This document shows positions 46,071-55,460 of a stretch of DNA of 64,000 nt, in pieces. Each line of letters starts with the position of its first letter. Position 1 is the first letter of the stretch. Made by a program: the position numbers and the translations under genes. This DNA is from Alphaproteobacteria bacterium (GTDB lineage: Bacteria; Pseudomonadota; Alphaproteobacteria; Ferrovibrionales; Ferrovibrionaceae). Below the pieces are notes generated by a model, which ran no database searches, was not told the DNA's origin, and saw only the letters and a program-made list of their open reading frames with translations. Where the stretch lies: contig JAFKFH010000005.1 of assembly GCA_017307375.1 (NCBI GenBank), forward strand, positions 248,001-312,000, in the 5' to 3' direction.

Positions 46071-46985
46071 ATGTCACGCACCAGCACGCTCATCCGACGG
46101 CTTGCCGGGCGCCCGGTCGAGATGGCGGGTGACGATTCCGGCCGCGCCCGGGACGAACGGGGGGCGGGCGGGACGAATGGTGCGAATTCGGGGACGGGCG
46201 GCAGGCGGATTTCGGCCGGACTGGCGATCGCCGGCGTGATCCTGGCGGTCGTCGTGGTCAACGCCCTGTCGGCCGCCCACGACACCGCGCGCCGCGGCGG
46301 CGGCTACGATCTCGGCCCGCCGCTGTTCTTCGAACTGACATCCGGCGCCGTGATGATCGCCCTGCTGCCGCTGGTCCGCCGGGCCGTCCACTTCCTGGCA
46401 CGGCAGGCGACGCGGTGGCAGGCAGCAGCACTCGCCTTCGGCATCGCGATCGCGTTTTCCGGTCTCCATATCCTCGGCATGGTCGGGCTGCGCGTGGCCG
46501 GTGCCGCCGTGGTCGGCAGCAGCTACGATTTCGACTGGGGCAACGATCTGCCCTACGAGTTTCGCAAGGACCTGCTGGCGCTGCTCGCCATCGGCGCCGG
46601 CTTCTGGCTGATCGGCCGCCGGACGCGCCAGCCGGATGCGCCGGCCGACGAAGCACCCGAAATCCTGTGGCTGAAGGATGGCGCCGCCTCGATCCGGGTC
46701 GAGCCGCGCGCCGTGCTGACCGTGACATCGGCCGGCAACTACGTCGAATATGACGTAGGCGACCGTCGCCACCTGGTCCGCGGCACGCTGACGGGCGAGG
46801 AAACCCGCCTCGCCCCCTACGGCATCGTCCGGATCCATCGCACCCGCCTCGTCAACCTCGCCCGGGTCGTGCAGGTGCAGCCGACACCGGCGGGCGACTT
46901 CACCCTGTGCCTCGATACGGGTGCGACCGTGGCGGGCAGCCGCCGCTATCGCGAGGCGGTCGCGTCAGCCCTGGTCCGGGTCTGA
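46071..46985 (+). CDS. Membrane-anchored LytTR-family DNA-binding regulator
   Basis: A 304-residue protein with four predicted helices (about 46-182, e.g. SAGLAIAGVILAVVVVNALS and AALAFGIAIAFSGLHILGMV) followed by a cytoplasmic LytTR domain (about 200-300: ILWLKDGAASIRVEPRAVLT, SAGNYVEYDVGDRRHLVRGT, IVRIHRTRLVNLARVVQVQP). There is no receiver domain, so it probably senses a membrane or periplasmic cue directly. The likely target is the divergent acyltransferase. The start is uncertain (ATG 46071, or ATG 46119). Its end overlaps the ycjF-like gene by 21 bases in convergent orientation. Confidence 0.87.
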   Translation: MSRTSTLIRRLAGRPVEMAGDDSGRARDERGAGGTNGANSGTGGRRISAGLAIAGVILAVVVVNALSAAHDTARRGGGYDLGPPLFFELTSGAVMIALLPLVRRAVHFLARQATRWQAAALAFGIAIAFSGLHILGMVGLRVAGAAVVGSSYDFDWGNDLPYEFRKDLLALLAIGAGFWLIGRRTRQPDAPADEAPEILWLKDGAASIRVEPRAVLTVTSAGNYVEYDVGDRRHLVRGTLTGEETRLAPYGIVRIHRTRLVNLARVVQVQPTPAGDFTLCLDTGATVAGSRRYREAVASALVRV

Positions 46986-47960
46986 CGGGCGGGGCAGCGG
47001 CCGGCAGGCTGCAATCGCCGCCTGCCCCAGCCGGTACATGCGTTGCCAGGCGGCGGCCGCGCCGGCGACTTCGCCGCCGAGTTTCTGGGCCAGGGTCGAG
47101 GTGACCAGCGCCTGCATCGCAACGCCGCCCGCCAGATCGGCGGCCGCGACGGTCGCCGCCCCGAGCATCACCCGGCGCAGCAAGGTCCAGGTGCCGAGAA
47201 TGCCCGGCCGCAAGCCGTAGATCTCGGCGATCTCGCGGACCAGCCGGACGCCGCGCCACATGAACAACGCACCGTCGAGCCAGGCCTTGGGGCTGAGCGC
47301 CGCGGCCGTCGCGATCTGCATCGCCGCCTTGCGCAGCGCGGCATCGGCCTCGCGGTCGAGCCGCTTGAGCACCGACGACGCCAGCGCCGCACCTACTGCC
47401 TCGACGCTGCCGGCACGGTCGAGCCCGCCGCGCGAAAGGGCGACATCGACGCCGCGCCCCTCGACGGCGTCGAGCCAGCGCGCCGCCGCCTTGGCCGAGG
47501 CGACGGGATCGGCGGCCGACGGGCCAAGCGCGGCTTGCAGCCGGTCGACGGCGTCGACCGACCACAGTCCCGACACCTCGCGCCAGATGCCCAGGCCAAG
47601 CGCCCCGAATGCTCCACCGACGATCAGCGCAGTGGCCCAGCCCGCCCAGGCCGCGCGGGCGAACTGCGCCTCGACATAACCGATACCCTCGACCGCACCG
47701 ATGCCCAGGATCAGCAACGTCGCGGCAATGGCAAACCAGGACAGCGAGGACAGCCGCCGCCGGCGCGGCACCAACGGGCCGCGCGCGACCTCGTCCCAAT
47801 TATGGTCGATCGGTCCGGCGGCCTCGTCGGTGTCGATCAGCACCGGGCGGGCGGGGGCCGGCGGTGCCGCGGCCGGTTCGGCCGGCCGCAATTCCGGCCG
47901 GGCGACGATGCGCCCTTCGTCATCGAACAGAATGGGGCCGCGCGGCGGTTCTGGCGTCAC
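46965..47960 (-). CDS. ycjF: YcjF/TIGR01620-family membrane protein
   Basis: A 331-residue protein: a Pro-rich cytoplasmic N-terminus (PRGPILFDDEGRIVARPELR), two adjacent helices (about 77-130), and the family C-terminal region DGALFMWRGVRLVREIAEIY, GLRPGILGTWTLLRRVML. The GTG at 47960 overlaps the ycjX stop as GTGA. YcjX and YcjF are conserved partners, stress-linked in enterobacteria, with function not established. Confidence 0.88.
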   Translation of the reverse strand: MTPEPPRGPILFDDEGRIVARPELRPAEPAAAPPAPARPVLIDTDEAAGPIDHNWDEVARGPLVPRRRRLSSLSWFAIAATLLILGIGAVEGIGYVEAQFARAAWAGWATALIVGGAFGALGLGIWREVSGLWSVDAVDRLQAALGPSAADPVASAKAAARWLDAVEGRGVDVALSRGGLDRAGSVEAVGAALASSVLKRLDREADAALRKAAMQIATAAALSPKAWLDGALFMWRGVRLVREIAEIYGLRPGILGTWTLLRRVMLGAATVAAADLAGGVAMQALVTSTLAQKLGGEVAGAAAAWQRMYRLGQAAIAACRPLPRPSDPDQG

Positions 47961-49333
47961 AGCTTGTCTCCCATCAGGAATGCCACCGCCGCGTCGAGGT
48001 CGAGATTGGGAATTCCGGTCGTCCCCCGCGGATCGAGCCGCGGCGGCAGGAAGCCGGGCATCGTGAACAACGCATTGGTCCAGAATTCGGGCGGTGGCGG
48101 CTTCAGCGGAATATCGCCGGGGAACAGTTTCTTGGGCGTATCCGAACCCGGAACCAGCCCCTTGACCACGGCAACCGTTTGGCCGTCGAGCGTGGCCACG
48201 TCGTCGACGGTCGAGCGGACCGAGGCCAGCGTGCCGAAACCGAGCCGCGCCTGTTCGGCCGCCCGCCCGGCCAGATGCCGCAGCAGCGCCTCCAGCGCAT
48301 CGCGCCGGCCCGCCGGCACGTGGTCGGCCTTGGTCGCGGCGAAATAGACGCGGTCGATCCGCGCCCCGAACAGGCGCTGGAACAGCGAGCCGCCATAGGC
48401 GAAGCCGCGCGCGATCTCGCCGATCGCGCGGGCGGTATCGGCGAAGGCGTCCTCGCCGGCATTGAGGGCGCCGAGCACGTCGACCAGGACGATCTGGCGG
48501 TCGAAGCGCTGGAAATGCCGCTCGAAGAACTTGGCCCGGATATCGGCGCGGTAGGCGTCGAAGCGGGCGGCCATCAGCGCCGCGTTCGACCCGGTCTTGA
48601 GCTTGGCCGGCACCTCCGGCAACGGCGCGAACCACATCAGCGGCAGGTCGCCCCAGGGACCAGGACAGAGAAATCGGCCGGGTTGCAGAAAACGCAGGCC
48701 GTGGCGGTCGCGGCAGGCTTCGAGATAGGCCTTGTAGGCTGCATGCGCCCGATGGATGGCCGCTTCGTCGGCCGGTGCGTCAGGATCGATCGTCGCGGCG
48801 CAGACCAGGAAATCGCCGGACAGACCGGCGCGGATACCGTGGCGCGCCGCCTGAATCGTATCGGCCGACCAGGCCGCATAGTCGCGGTCGAGCAGCGGCA
48901 GGTCGAGCAGCCATTCGCCGGGATAGTCGAGGATTTCCAGCGTGATCTTGCGCGCGCCGAGCAGCCGGCCGAGACCGGCGGGATCGCGCTGGACGGTCAG
49001 CTCGAGGCTGATCTGGGCGATATCGGCGGTGGTCGGCGGCCAGGCCGGCTCGGCCGCCGCCATCGCCGCAAGATTTTCGGCATAGGGGAAGCGCGCAATC
49101 GCCTCGATCGCCGGCGGCACCACCCGCGCCCCGGTCAGCCGCTCGGCGATACCGGCATCGTGCAGCCGCGGCAGGGCGCCGCGATGGCCGCGGGCTACCG
49201 CCAGCAGGTTATGGATCAGCGACGTGATGAAGACGGTCTTGCCGGCCCGGCTCAAGCCGGTCACGGCAAGCCTGACGGTGTCGGTCCCGGTCAGTCGTCC
49301 GGCCAGTTCCCTGACCTGTTCGAATCGTGCCAT
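47957..49333 (-). CDS. ycjX: YcjX-family (DUF463) P-loop GTPase/ATPase
   Basis: A 458-residue protein with Walker A GLSRAGKTVFITSLIHN, family motifs LEILDYPGEWLLDLPLLD and CPGPWGDLPLMWFAPLP, and a late VYFAATKADHVP resembling the TKAD base-recognition motif of GTPases. It begins immediately after the tamB stop with no intergenic base, forming tamA-tamB-ycjX-ycjF. Confidence 0.92.
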   Translation of the reverse strand: MARFEQVRELAGRLTGTDTVRLAVTGLSRAGKTVFITSLIHNLLAVARGHRGALPRLHDAGIAERLTGARVVPPAIEAIARFPYAENLAAMAAAEPAWPPTTADIAQISLELTVQRDPAGLGRLLGARKITLEILDYPGEWLLDLPLLDRDYAAWSADTIQAARHGIRAGLSGDFLVCAATIDPDAPADEAAIHRAHAAYKAYLEACRDRHGLRFLQPGRFLCPGPWGDLPLMWFAPLPEVPAKLKTGSNAALMAARFDAYRADIRAKFFERHFQRFDRQIVLVDVLGALNAGEDAFADTARAIGEIARGFAYGGSLFQRLFGARIDRVYFAATKADHVPAGRRDALEALLRHLAGRAAEQARLGFGTLASVRSTVDDVATLDGQTVAVVKGLVPGSDTPKKLFPGDIPLKPPPPEFWTNALFTMPGFLPPRLDPRGTTGIPNLDLDAAVAFLMGDKL

Positions 49334-52300
49334 TCAGTAATCGTACTGCCAATCGACCCCGACGAGACTGGATGATCCGCCGACGGCGCTGCGGGCCGTC
49401 ACGCTGGGCAGCACCTCGATCTCGACCGTCGCCCGCGTCGAATTGGCCTTCGCCCCCTGCTCGACCCCGACGAAGACCCCATCCGCAATGTATTTGCCGC
49501 CCGACACGGTCGGCCCGCCCGCCGGATCCGAGCCGCCGAGGTCGAGGCGATCGAGCCCGGTCGACTCCCGCAGCCGGTCGATCAGCCCGGGACCGCCGGT
49601 GGTCAAGGTCCGCACCGCATAGGCCAGTTGCACCCCCTGGGCCGCGGTGATCGACCCCGGGCTCTTGCCGAACAGGACCCGCGACAGCACCTGATCCTGC
49701 GGCAGTTCGGGCTGCGAGGTCAGGGTGAGGCGCGGCGACAGCGGGCTGCCCTGCAGCAGCACCTGGGCGACGATGTCGGCGGCGCGGTGCTGCGCCAGGA
49801 TGTCGAGATACGGATCGGCCGAAAGCCCCGATGGAAACGAGATTTCGCCGCGCTGCAGGGTGAAGCTGGTGCCCAGCAGCTGGACCGTGCCCTGCACCGC
49901 CTCGATATCGGCGCGCAGGACCGGCGCCGCGCTGGTCCCGGTCACGTTGATCGAGCCGCGCCATTCGCTGTCCAGGCCGCGGCCGCGGACGAAGGTCTGG
50001 CCGGGCACGTCGAGCTGGACGTCGAGTTGCACGACCAGCGGCGGCGACTTCTTGGGCGCCTCGGCCCGCGCCTGGCTGCCGGCCGGCTTGCGGCTGTCGA
50101 TTTCCTCGACCTCGAGGTTGACCACGCTGGGGGGCAGGCGATCCGGGATCAGGAACTGCGCCCGCGGAATCTGGATGCGGGCGAACAGGCTGGGCGCCGC
50201 CACGGTGCCACCGACGCGAATCTCGGCATTCGACGTCGCCCGCATCGCATCGCTGGCCGCCAGTTGGAACTGCTGCAGCCGTGCGCGCAGGTCCAGGGCG
50301 GGTGCAGGCTTGTTCTTCAGATCGACCCGCCCCTCGGCGGAGATGCGCCCAGAATTGGCGTCCGTCCCCTCGAACCGGGTCAGCCGCAGCGCGTCGCCGT
50401 CGCCGGCCAGTTCGACGTTCAAGTTCAGCAGCTGGGTACCGAACCGCTGGTTCAGATAGCGCCCGCCCGAAATCTGCACCCGGCCCGCCGCCTGCGGATC
50501 GGCGAGGTTGCCGTCGATCGTCAGCGCGACCCTGTAGGGGCCGGCCATGTGATCCTCGCCGATCGGCAGGAAGTCGTCGAGCTGGTCGAGATCGCCCTCG
50601 CCGCTGGCCTTCAGGGCGATCGGTGCGGTCTGCGACACCTCGAAGGCAAACGGCCGCAGGCTCAGCCGCAGCGGCAGCCCGCCGGTCACGGCGAGCAGCA
50701 CGCGCTGGCTTGCCGCCACCTTGGCCTCGATATCGGCGCGCTCGGGACCGGGCTGCACGACGGCCGAAACATCCAGCGGCGGGCTGCCTTCGTCGCCGGC
50801 GCCGGGAATATGCAGCTTGCGGGCAACGACCGCGACACGGCCGCGCGGCGCATCGGGTGCGCCGGACAGGTCGACGTCGATATCCGCCGTGCCGGCCTTG
50901 AGCTCGACGCCGCCGAGGCTTGCGAGCGTCGGCAGCGGCAAGCCGGCCACCTTGACGCGGATCGCGGCAGCGGCCTTTTCCAGCATCATCGATCCGTCGA
51001 TCCGGCCGCCACCGAAAGTCAGCGCCAGATCGTCGAGGCGAAGGGTGTCGCGCTGGGCTGCAAGCTTGAGCGGCCGGCGCAGGCCGATCGCCTCGGGGCC
51101 GAGCCGGCCGCGCAGCGTGGCGATCTCCGCCCGCTGGCCGGCTGTGTCGATCAGGAGTCTCCCGGCGGCGGCCAGGTCGAGCGGCGTGCCGGGCCTGACC
51201 TCGCCACGGGTCGCGGCCTCGACGGCGATGTCGCCGGGCTGGCGCGCCGTCGCGGCCAGCGTGGTGCGTGAAAGCTTGACCGTTCCGGCGGCGAAATCCT
51301 GGAGTTCCGCGGCCGCGCGGCCCATCGGCTTGCCATCGAGCCGGCTGCCCTGGCCCGACAAAGCGACGCGACCGACCGCCATGTCGCCGGCGCGCAGCCC
51401 GGCACCGCTCAGGCTGACCTCGGCGGTCTGGCCATCGCGCGTTCCCAGGGTCAGGTCGAGGGCGAGCTGTCCGCCCAGCGGCAGGCCGGCAAGCCGCGAC
51501 AGCGGCGCGAGATCGGGCAATCGGCCATTGAGCCGGCCGGAAGCGCGCCGGGTCCTGAGCCCGATATCGAGGGCCCCCGTCACCTCGCCCCCGGCCGCGG
51601 CCAGGGCGATGCGGCTGATCCGAAGCATCTCCATGTCCTGCAGCGCCGCCACGACCTCGGCCCTCGCCGGCATGCCTTCGTAGGACGCGTCGGCGGTGGC
51701 CCGGGCCTGGAGGCGGGGTTTGTCCAGCGTACCGCCGAGATCGGCGGTCAGTGCGGCGCGCCCCGCGAGCGGCAGGCCGAGCGTCTGGCCCAGCACCGCG
51801 AGCCGCGGCAGCTCGACGGCGACTTTGGCGCCAAGCACGCCGCTGGCGGGGTCGAACTCGCCGCTTCCTTCCGCCGAGACATGTCGGCCGCCGATGTCGA
51901 TCCGGCTCAGGGCAAATCGACCGTCCGCCGTGCGGGTCCCGGCAAGACGAACGGCAAGCATGCGGCCGATCAACGGGTCGAGCTCGCGAATTCCCGTCGC
52001 GATCTCGTCGGCTTTGGCATCGACGGTCGCCGTCAACCGGCGATCGGCGTCGAAACCGAGGTCGGCGGCCAGATCGATCCGGCCGCGCAGCCCCGGCAGA
52101 CCGGCAAGGGATTTGAGCGCGGCGAGATCGGCGAGTGCCGCCTTCAGCGCCAGTTTGCCGTCCGCCGGACCCAGCAGCCCCGAGGCCTCGACATCAAGCC
52201 CGGCGCTGGTGACGGCGAAACGATCGACCGCCAGCGCACGCGTATCCGGATCAGCAATGGCGGCCAGCGTCCAGTCGAGCCTGCTGCCAAATCCGGCCGG

Positions 52301-53596
52301 CAGCGCCGTGCCATCGGCGGTGACGGCACTGATGGTGCCATCCCCCTGCAGGCGCCAGGCCGCGCCGTCGGCACGCGTTGCGGCGAGGCGCACCGCGAGC
52401 CGGTCGACCGCGAGCCGGTCGGCGGCAAGGCGGTTGCCGGCGAGCCGCAGGTCCAGCCGGGGTTTGGCCACGGTGCCGCCAAGCTCGGCATCAAGATCGA
52501 GCCGGCCGGCCAGCCCGGTCCCGGCCAGCTGGCCGAACGGGGCGATGTCCGGCAAGCGCAATGCCGCGGTACCACTCAAGCCCTGTGTCGCCTGATCGAA
52601 GCTGGCGGAAGCGTCGAGGGTCGCGAGCGTCGTCGCCACTGCCAGGCGTTCCAGGATCAGCACGCCATCATGCCGCCACATCGCCACCGCCCCGACCGTC
52701 AGCCCGTCACGCAGCAGACCGGCGATATCGGGCGGCAGCAGCCCGTCCTGGCGCATCGTGCCGTCGAGGGTCAGCCGGTAGTCCGGGCCGTCGCCAAGGG
52801 TCAGATCGGCCTGCGCCGCGACGAGCTTGCCGGCGGCGAGTTCAAGCCGGCCGCGCCAGGCGCCGAGCGGGCCGGAACCGGCAAGCGTCAACCGCACCGG
52901 CTGGCGCGGATCGCCAGGCGCCAACCGCTCGATCAACCGGCCGTCGGGATCGTCGAGCCGGGCATCGAGATCGAGCCGCGCCCCGTCGAAAGCCAGCGCA
53001 AGCTTCAGCATGCCCGGCTCGTCGTCGATGCGGCGGAGATCGACATGCGCGGCAATGTCGGAACCGGCGGCACGCGCATCCGCGGCAAGCGTCAGCACGG
53101 CCGGGGACCCCAGCACGGCAGCGCCGAGCTCGATACGCGCGACGGCGACCTGATCGAGCGATACCGCGATCGGCAGCCGCGGCACTTCGATCCGGGGTGG
53201 CAGCGCCGGCCCGCTCGAAGACGGGGGTGCCGATGGGGGATCGGCAGGCAGCCGCAGCACGGCGATGCGGTCGGCCGACAGCCGGTCGATCTTCACCTGG
53301 CCGCGCAGCAGCGCCCAGGGCGACAAGGTCACCTTCGCTGCCTCGACGATGGCCCAGGCCCCCTGGTCGTCGGCAATGCGCAGCGCGGCAAGCGTCAGAT
53401 CGAACGGCAGAGTGCCGCCAAGCCCCTCCAGGGTGACGGATTGGCCAGGGCCGGACGCTGCCCGGCCGATCTCGGCGGCGAGCCGGGTGCGCACCGCCGT
53501 GGTCTGCAGCGCCAGCCAGCCGGCCGTCAGGAGCAGCACGAGGACACCAAGGACCGACGCAATGGACAAAGCCGACAAGGTGATGGCGCGGCGCAT
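49334..53596 (-). CDS. tamB: Translocation and assembly module protein TamB
   Basis: A 1,420-residue inner-membrane-anchored protein: N-terminal helix (LSIASVLGVLVLLLTAGWLA), a very long repetitive beta-rich body (AsmA/DUF490 type), and the conserved C-terminal DUF490 region with SFTLQRGEISFPSGL, LTLTSQPELPQDQVLSRVLF and a final beta-strand ending DWQYDY. TamB spans the periplasm and works with TamA in outer-membrane protein insertion or phospholipid transport. The ATG at 53596 lies two bases after the tamA stop. Confidence 0.95.
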   Translation of the reverse strand: MRRAITLSALSIASVLGVLVLLLTAGWLALQTTAVRTRLAAEIGRAASGPGQSVTLEGLGGTLPFDLTLAALRIADDQGAWAIVEAAKVTLSPWALLRGQVKIDRLSADRIAVLRLPADPPSAPPSSSGPALPPRIEVPRLPIAVSLDQVAVARIELGAAVLGSPAVLTLAADARAAGSDIAAHVDLRRIDDEPGMLKLALAFDGARLDLDARLDDPDGRLIERLAPGDPRQPVRLTLAGSGPLGAWRGRLELAAGKLVAAQADLTLGDGPDYRLTLDGTMRQDGLLPPDIAGLLRDGLTVGAVAMWRHDGVLILERLAVATTLATLDASASFDQATQGLSGTAALRLPDIAPFGQLAGTGLAGRLDLDAELGGTVAKPRLDLRLAGNRLAADRLAVDRLAVRLAATRADGAAWRLQGDGTISAVTADGTALPAGFGSRLDWTLAAIADPDTRALAVDRFAVTSAGLDVEASGLLGPADGKLALKAALADLAALKSLAGLPGLRGRIDLAADLGFDADRRLTATVDAKADEIATGIRELDPLIGRMLAVRLAGTRTADGRFALSRIDIGGRHVSAEGSGEFDPASGVLGAKVAVELPRLAVLGQTLGLPLAGRAALTADLGGTLDKPRLQARATADASYEGMPARAEVVAALQDMEMLRISRIALAAAGGEVTGALDIGLRTRRASGRLNGRLPDLAPLSRLAGLPLGGQLALDLTLGTRDGQTAEVSLSGAGLRAGDMAVGRVALSGQGSRLDGKPMGRAAAELQDFAAGTVKLSRTTLAATARQPGDIAVEAATRGEVRPGTPLDLAAAGRLLIDTAGQRAEIATLRGRLGPEAIGLRRPLKLAAQRDTLRLDDLALTFGGGRIDGSMMLEKAAAAIRVKVAGLPLPTLASLGGVELKAGTADIDVDLSGAPDAPRGRVAVVARKLHIPGAGDEGSPPLDVSAVVQPGPERADIEAKVAASQRVLLAVTGGLPLRLSLRPFAFEVSQTAPIALKASGEGDLDQLDDFLPIGEDHMAGPYRVALTIDGNLADPQAAGRVQISGGRYLNQRFGTQLLNLNVELAGDGDALRLTRFEGTDANSGRISAEGRVDLKNKPAPALDLRARLQQFQLAASDAMRATSNAEIRVGGTVAAPSLFARIQIPRAQFLIPDRLPPSVVNLEVEEIDSRKPAGSQARAEAPKKSPPLVVQLDVQLDVPGQTFVRGRGLDSEWRGSINVTGTSAAPVLRADIEAVQGTVQLLGTSFTLQRGEISFPSGLSADPYLDILAQHRAADIVAQVLLQGSPLSPRLTLTSQPELPQDQVLSRVLFGKSPGSITAAQGVQLAYAVRTLTTGGPGLIDRLRESTGLDRLDLGGSDPAGGPTVSGGKYIADGVFVGVEQGAKANSTRATVEIEVLPSVTARSAVGGSSSLVGVDWQYDY

Positions 53597-53598
53597 GG

Positions 53599-55404
53599 TC
53601 AGAATGCCTGGCCGAGGCTGATATAGAGCTGGAAAGCGGCGTCGCCGCTGCGCCGTTCCAGCGGAAAGGCGATGTCGAAGCGAACCGGGCCGATCGGGCT
53701 GTAGTAGCGCGCCCCGACGCCGGTGCCCCACAGCATCTTCTGGCTGAAGTCGGGAAATTCGCGATCGGTGACGCTGGCCCCTTCGAAGAAGGCGACGGCA
53801 CCGATCGTGTCGGTGATCCTGGTCCGCAACTCGGTGCCAATCTCGAAGGACGAGCGCCCGCCGATCGGCTTGGCGTTCTCGTCGATCGGCCCGGCGCGCT
53901 GGTAACCATAACCGCGCACCGAGCCGCTGCCGCCGGCATAGAGCCGCTTGTCGCGGGGAAGGCTGTCGAGGCTGGTACCGACGATCGATCCGATCGCGGC
54001 AAAGCTGGCCAGGACGAGACGATCGCCGTCGGTCAGCCGCAGATAGTTGGACGCGTTGAGGCGCGAGGTCACGAAGGTGTTGATCGGGCCGGCGGTGACC
54101 GGCCGATAGGGCGTGACGCTCAGGCCGCCCCGCCAGCCGCGGGTCGGATTGAGCGTGTTGTCCGATCCGTCATAGCGCAGGTAGCTCGGCAGGCCGACCA
54201 GGCTGTAGTCTTCGGTACCTTCGTCCGATTCCACATGCGCGCGCTCGAACTGCGGCCCGGTGCCGAGGGTCAGCCGCGGTGTGAGATGATACTCCACCCC
54301 CGCCCCGACCTGGCCGCGGGTCGAATTATAGGCGACGACCCGCTCCTGCAGCAGCGAGACGTTGGCGACGAGGTCCATGTTGCGATAGAGGAAGCCCGGT
54401 CGCCGAAAGGTCGAGGTCAGTCCCGGCCCGGTCTCGCCGAACTTGCCTTCGATCCGCAGCTTCTCGGCGTTGCCGAGCAGATTGCGATGTTCCCAGAACA
54501 CCCGGCCGCCGAAACCGTCGGTCGTATCGTACTGGACGCCCGCGCCGATCGAGCGGGCGGGCCGCTCGATCAGCTCGATCCGCATCGGCACGCGCCCCTC
54601 GACCGCCGGTGCGACCGGCTGGATCATGACGGTCGAGAACAGCGTCGAATCGACCAGCGCCTTGCGCGTCGCCTCGACCTTGCGGCTGTCATAGGGGTCG
54701 CCGTCGGCCCAGGCGAGCTGGCGGTCGATATAGCCGCGCTCCAGCCCTTCCAGCCCGATGACGGTCACCTGGCCGAAGCGCGCGGCCGGTCCGGTATCGA
54801 CGGTGTAGGTCACTTCCATCGTCTGGGTGCCCCGGTCGATCACGGCACGACGGTGCAGGACCTTGGCAAAGGGCCGTCCACGTTCGGTGTAGAACGTGGC
54901 AATGCGGCCCTCTGCGTCGACGATCGGCGCGGCAGTGGCCGGCTCGCCGACGGCAAGCCCGATCGCGGCGGGGTCGAAATCGGCGGGAAGAGGAAGCTTC
55001 TGCTCGTCCGGCGCAACGAGATGAACCGCCGCAAGCCGATAGACGGCGCCCGGCTCCACCTTCAGCGTCACTTTCAGCGGCGTGACGTTCTCGTCGATCT
55101 CGAAGGCGACTTTCGCATCGTAGTAGCCCGCCGACGAGGCCACCTGCCGCATCAGCCTTGCATCGGCCGCCGCCCGCCGCTGCAGCGCACCAAGCGAGTC
55201 CACCGTGCCTTCCCTGGCCACCAGGGCCGACGATTCCCGCATCGTCCCGAGCAGGGCATCATCGTCGACGCCGACGATCTCGACGGCATAGGTCACGGCC
55301 GCAGATGCAGGAACGGCCGCCAGCCACAGGATCGACAGGAACGCCAGTGCAATGAATGCGCGCAGCAAAACAACCCCGCGGGTTTCAGGGAGCCTTTGTA
55401 GCAA
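53599..55404 (-). CDS. tamA: Outer-membrane assembly factor TamA (Omp85 family)
   Basis: A roughly 600-residue Omp85 protein: signal peptide (AFIALAFLSILWLAAVPASA), POTRA repeats (about 37-270, e.g. GYYDAKVAFEIDENVTPLKV) and a 16-strand barrel with the family RGY motif GGSGSVRGYGYQRAGP. The last strand ends in phenylalanine (LYISLGQAF), the outer-membrane insertion signal. The longest frame begins at TTG 55404. TTG 55368 is an alternative nearer the signal peptide. First gene of tamA-tamB-ycjX-ycjF. Confidence 0.94.
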   Translation of the reverse strand: MLQRLPETRGVVLLRAFIALAFLSILWLAAVPASAAVTYAVEIVGVDDDALLGTMRESSALVAREGTVDSLGALQRRAAADARLMRQVASSAGYYDAKVAFEIDENVTPLKVTLKVEPGAVYRLAAVHLVAPDEQKLPLPADFDPAAIGLAVGEPATAAPIVDAEGRIATFYTERGRPFAKVLHRRAVIDRGTQTMEVTYTVDTGPAARFGQVTVIGLEGLERGYIDRQLAWADGDPYDSRKVEATRKALVDSTLFSTVMIQPVAPAVEGRVPMRIELIERPARSIGAGVQYDTTDGFGGRVFWEHRNLLGNAEKLRIEGKFGETGPGLTSTFRRPGFLYRNMDLVANVSLLQERVVAYNSTRGQVGAGVEYHLTPRLTLGTGPQFERAHVESDEGTEDYSLVGLPSYLRYDGSDNTLNPTRGWRGGLSVTPYRPVTAGPINTFVTSRLNASNYLRLTDGDRLVLASFAAIGSIVGTSLDSLPRDKRLYAGGSGSVRGYGYQRAGPIDENAKPIGGRSSFEIGTELRTRITDTIGAVAFFEGASVTDREFPDFSQKMLWGTGVGARYYSPIGPVRFDIAFPLERRSGDAAFQLYISLGQAF

Positions 55405-55460
55405 ATCCTGCCGGGCGCAACCGCCCTTTCGGAAGGTCAGGCTTCCGGCGCTTCCAGTGC

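Noticed and set aside
49334-53731. Longer tamB start at 53731
   Set aside because: The extra N-terminus lies inside tamA and lacks a ribosome site. The ATG at 53596 is followed by the expected membrane anchor.
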